64,000 nucleotides of DNA from Ectocarpus siliculosus. Taxonomy: Eukaryota > Sar > Phaeophyceae > Ectocarpales > Ectocarpaceae. The notes beneath the pieces are model-generated. The model had not been told where the DNA came from, ran no database searches, and worked only from the letters and a program-made list of their open reading frames with translations. Shown here piece after piece: positions 62,374 through 64,000 of this stretch (its first letter is position 1; the number at the start of each line of letters is the position of its first letter). The stretch lies in assembly GCA_000310025.1 (NCBI GenBank), contig FN648598.1:62493-126492 (forward strand), given 5' to 3'. Position numbers and translations under genes: made by a program.

Positions 62374-63677
62374 TTAGATGCAGCCCGGCAAGCTGCAGAA
62401 GCCTGTGTACGAAGTAACGGCCGGGCGGATAACGAAGGCCGCATGGTGCAGCTTACCTGCCAACACCAATACCTCGCGCACGGTAGCCTGCTTCCTGTGC
62501 TCTGGCCATTCCGCTAACCTCTCTCTCAAATCCTGCACTTTCTGTTCCGGCAATGAAATCGTCCCTGCTTCGGTATCCACCAACCACCCTAACACCACAT
62601 GTTCCGTCCTCCAGTCTGTCATCTTCTTTGCGGGCAGTACTGGCTCCTCCTGCTCATCCCTCTCCCCTAATAATACATGGTGGGTGGACGCAAGCCCCTT
62701 CGTCAAGTCCAGACACCGCTCCCCCTTGTCTTCCCACTGCACTTCCACACTAATCGCATCATTCATGAAGAACCGCACAAACGCCTGATCATTCTTTCCC
62801 CCCCCTACCGCCGGCTGCACCTTGCACTGCGGTGGGATCCGCACTATCCCTTTCCCCGTTGGCGGAGCTATCTTTACGTGTGCCGCTCCCCGTACCCCAG
62901 AAGGCGTTACCCGTACTGTGTCTCTCGTCGTCTGTCGGTGTACGTGTTCTGTCGCCGACGCCACCAGCCCCCGCCACCCAGGAATCCCCCGCCATCCGAA
63001 CTGCAACCAAGGTCTACTACCAGGAATCCCCCTACCACATACCCGAAAGCCGGCGCCCCTGCTGGGTCTACTGGAATTTGGCGAAACGCGCTCTTCACGT
63101 CCATTTTTTGCAACAAAATCGTCCTCCTTGGATACCTAGCTCTCAACCCCAGGAACCGTTCTAACACCTCCTTCATTACAGTCGCCATCCCGCACGCCGG
63201 AATTTCTTCAAAAAAGTGGTGGCATTCACCGGCCGCCCTTCCCCCCCCGTTGCTTCCGCTACTGGTATAGTCAAATCGTGTATCACCCGAAGTTTCTCTT
63301 TCTCTTCCGACCACCCCGACCGGGGACACGCGCAAACCCGGATTTTTTTCTGCAACTTCTCTCCTGAACAACACCGCCCTGCCTGCTTCCACGTCCCCTA
63401 CCACCTTCTGCCAAATCGCTCCGTGCCATTTTTGCGCGCTCGGATGATTCCCGTACGCTAACTCATGCTTCAGGTCTCCCCCCGGTCCTACTGCGATGGG
63501 TACCCCAACTTGTGCAATTTTTACCAGCACGTCCACGTGTTCAAAGCTCCCAAAACTTCCGGCAATCTTGTTCGCATCCATATGAGGCGCCAACAAACGT
63601 CCACCCAGACTCCGCACGACATGTCCGGTACCACCTCCGCTAGCATCTATCATCTCTTTCCTCGGGAGGGGGGGCAC
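62374..63677 (-). pseudogene. Retroelement reverse transcriptase, frameshifted
   Basis: The first frame (63677-63000) contains the fingers/palm motif A stretch LLQKMDVKSAFRQIPVD, with its Asp, and AFGYVVGGFLVVDL. The second frame (63006-62374) resumes with QFGWRGIPGWRGL and carries the palm motif C position as FMND instead of the usual Y-x-D-D, then QWEDKGERCLDLTKGLAS and the thumb/connection HVVLGWLVDTEAGTISLPEQ. The frame changes near 63005. The coding-like reading continues past the stop at 62374 in a third frame (QLAGLHLNGVERAGGGDAWG). Confidence 0.75.
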
Positions 63678-63948
63678 TCAAACGGGGTTCACTCGCTGGT
63701 TCACTTTGTGCATGAGGGGGGAAAGGGCACGGGGCGGATACGGGGGCCAAACTCTCAGACAACACGGCCCACGCCATATCGGCCAACACTGTCATCAATT
63801 TCAATTGTTCCGGTGACCCGGTTTTCGTTTTCCCGAGCCTCGATAGCGCTGCTCGCCACCTTGCTTTTCTCTCAGCCGCGCCACCCGGTGCTGTACCTGC
63901 TGCTCCGGACGCCACCGACCCCGGCACCGGCCCCGTCTCCGCGCCCAT
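63640..63948 (-). CDS. Retroelement 5' ORF fragment (gag-like position)
   Basis: Ala/Pro/Gly-rich open frame of 102 codons upstream of the RT. It holds KARWRAALSRLGKTKTGSPE and QLKLMTVLADMAWAVLSE, plausible helices. No zinc knuckle or other diagnostic motif. Assignment rests on position only. Confidence 0.3.
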   Translation of the reverse strand: MGAETGPVPGSVASGAAGTAPGGAAERKARWRAALSRLGKTKTGSPEQLKLMTVLADMAWAVLSESLAPVSAPCPFPPHAQSEPASEPRLSAPPPEERDDRC

Positions 63949-64000
63949 GACCCACTCCCCGCTCGCGCGCGCGCCCCATCCTGTAACCTCCCCCGCCCCC

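Larger units (their letters stand above)
59703..64000 (-). mobile_element. DIRS-like tyrosine-recombinase retroelement, decayed, truncated by the window edge
   Basis: On the minus strand the order is a putative gag-like region, reverse transcriptase, RNase H and tyrosine recombinase, followed by a ~110-bp inverted repeat. The order RT-RH-YR without an aspartic protease or DDE integrase is the signature of the DIRS order. At least four frame changes and substitutions at catalytic residues show the copy is not autonomous. The 5' end lies beyond 64000. The 3' limit is set at the outer inverted-repeat arm and could be further left. Confidence 0.75.

Overview
The window reads as nuclear DNA of an intron-rich eukaryote. 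Genes lie on both strands, exons are short (about 80-300 nt) and separated by introns of a few hundred bases, and GT-AG junctions join conserved proteins in frame. Gene density, strand alternation, organelle-type PPR proteins and a DIRS-like retroelement fit a photosynthetic stramenopile, most likely a brown alga of the Ectocarpus type. That assignment is inference; no species-specific sequence was matched.

Layout. 1-4.5 kb: eight exons (minus strand) of a large protein I could not name firmly. 6.3-15.9 kb: two head-to-tail PPR (pentatricopeptide repeat) genes, plus strand, with nearly one exon per repeat. 16.8-28.2 kb: NOP2, the nucleolar rRNA m5C methyltransferase, 12 exons, with a clean TATA box and a C-terminal RGG tail. 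29.6-46.6 kb: HELQ/Hel308-type DNA-repair helicase, 20 exons that sum to an unbroken 1867-codon frame, with a long disordered N-terminus carrying PNPY repeats and an RGG box. 49.3-58.4 kb: a third PPR gene, minus strand, about 16 exons. 59.7-64 kb: a decayed tyrosine-recombinase (DIRS-like) retroelement, minus strand, running off the right edge.

The most interesting object is inside NOP2. Its eighth intron is 4.66 kb, far longer than the other NOP2 introns, and holds 13 copies of an ~85-nt element. The element is open in some frames and looks like a repeat, but it has box C (RTGATGA or RTGAGGA), box D' (CTGA), box D (CTGA) and a terminal stem. It is therefore a box C/D snoRNA. The stretch before D' (CTGGAATTACCGT) is complementary to the universally conserved 530-loop of 18S rRNA and, by the D+5 rule, points at the U of CGGUAAUUCC. 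This is the position methylated by yeast snR77 and human SNORD65. Ten copies look intact and three are degenerate. A tandemly amplified single-target snoRNA cluster inside the gene for an rRNA methyltransferase would couple two rRNA-modification pathways in one transcript.

Exon limits were read by eye from splice sites, reading frame and protein similarity recalled from known families. They should be treated as models.
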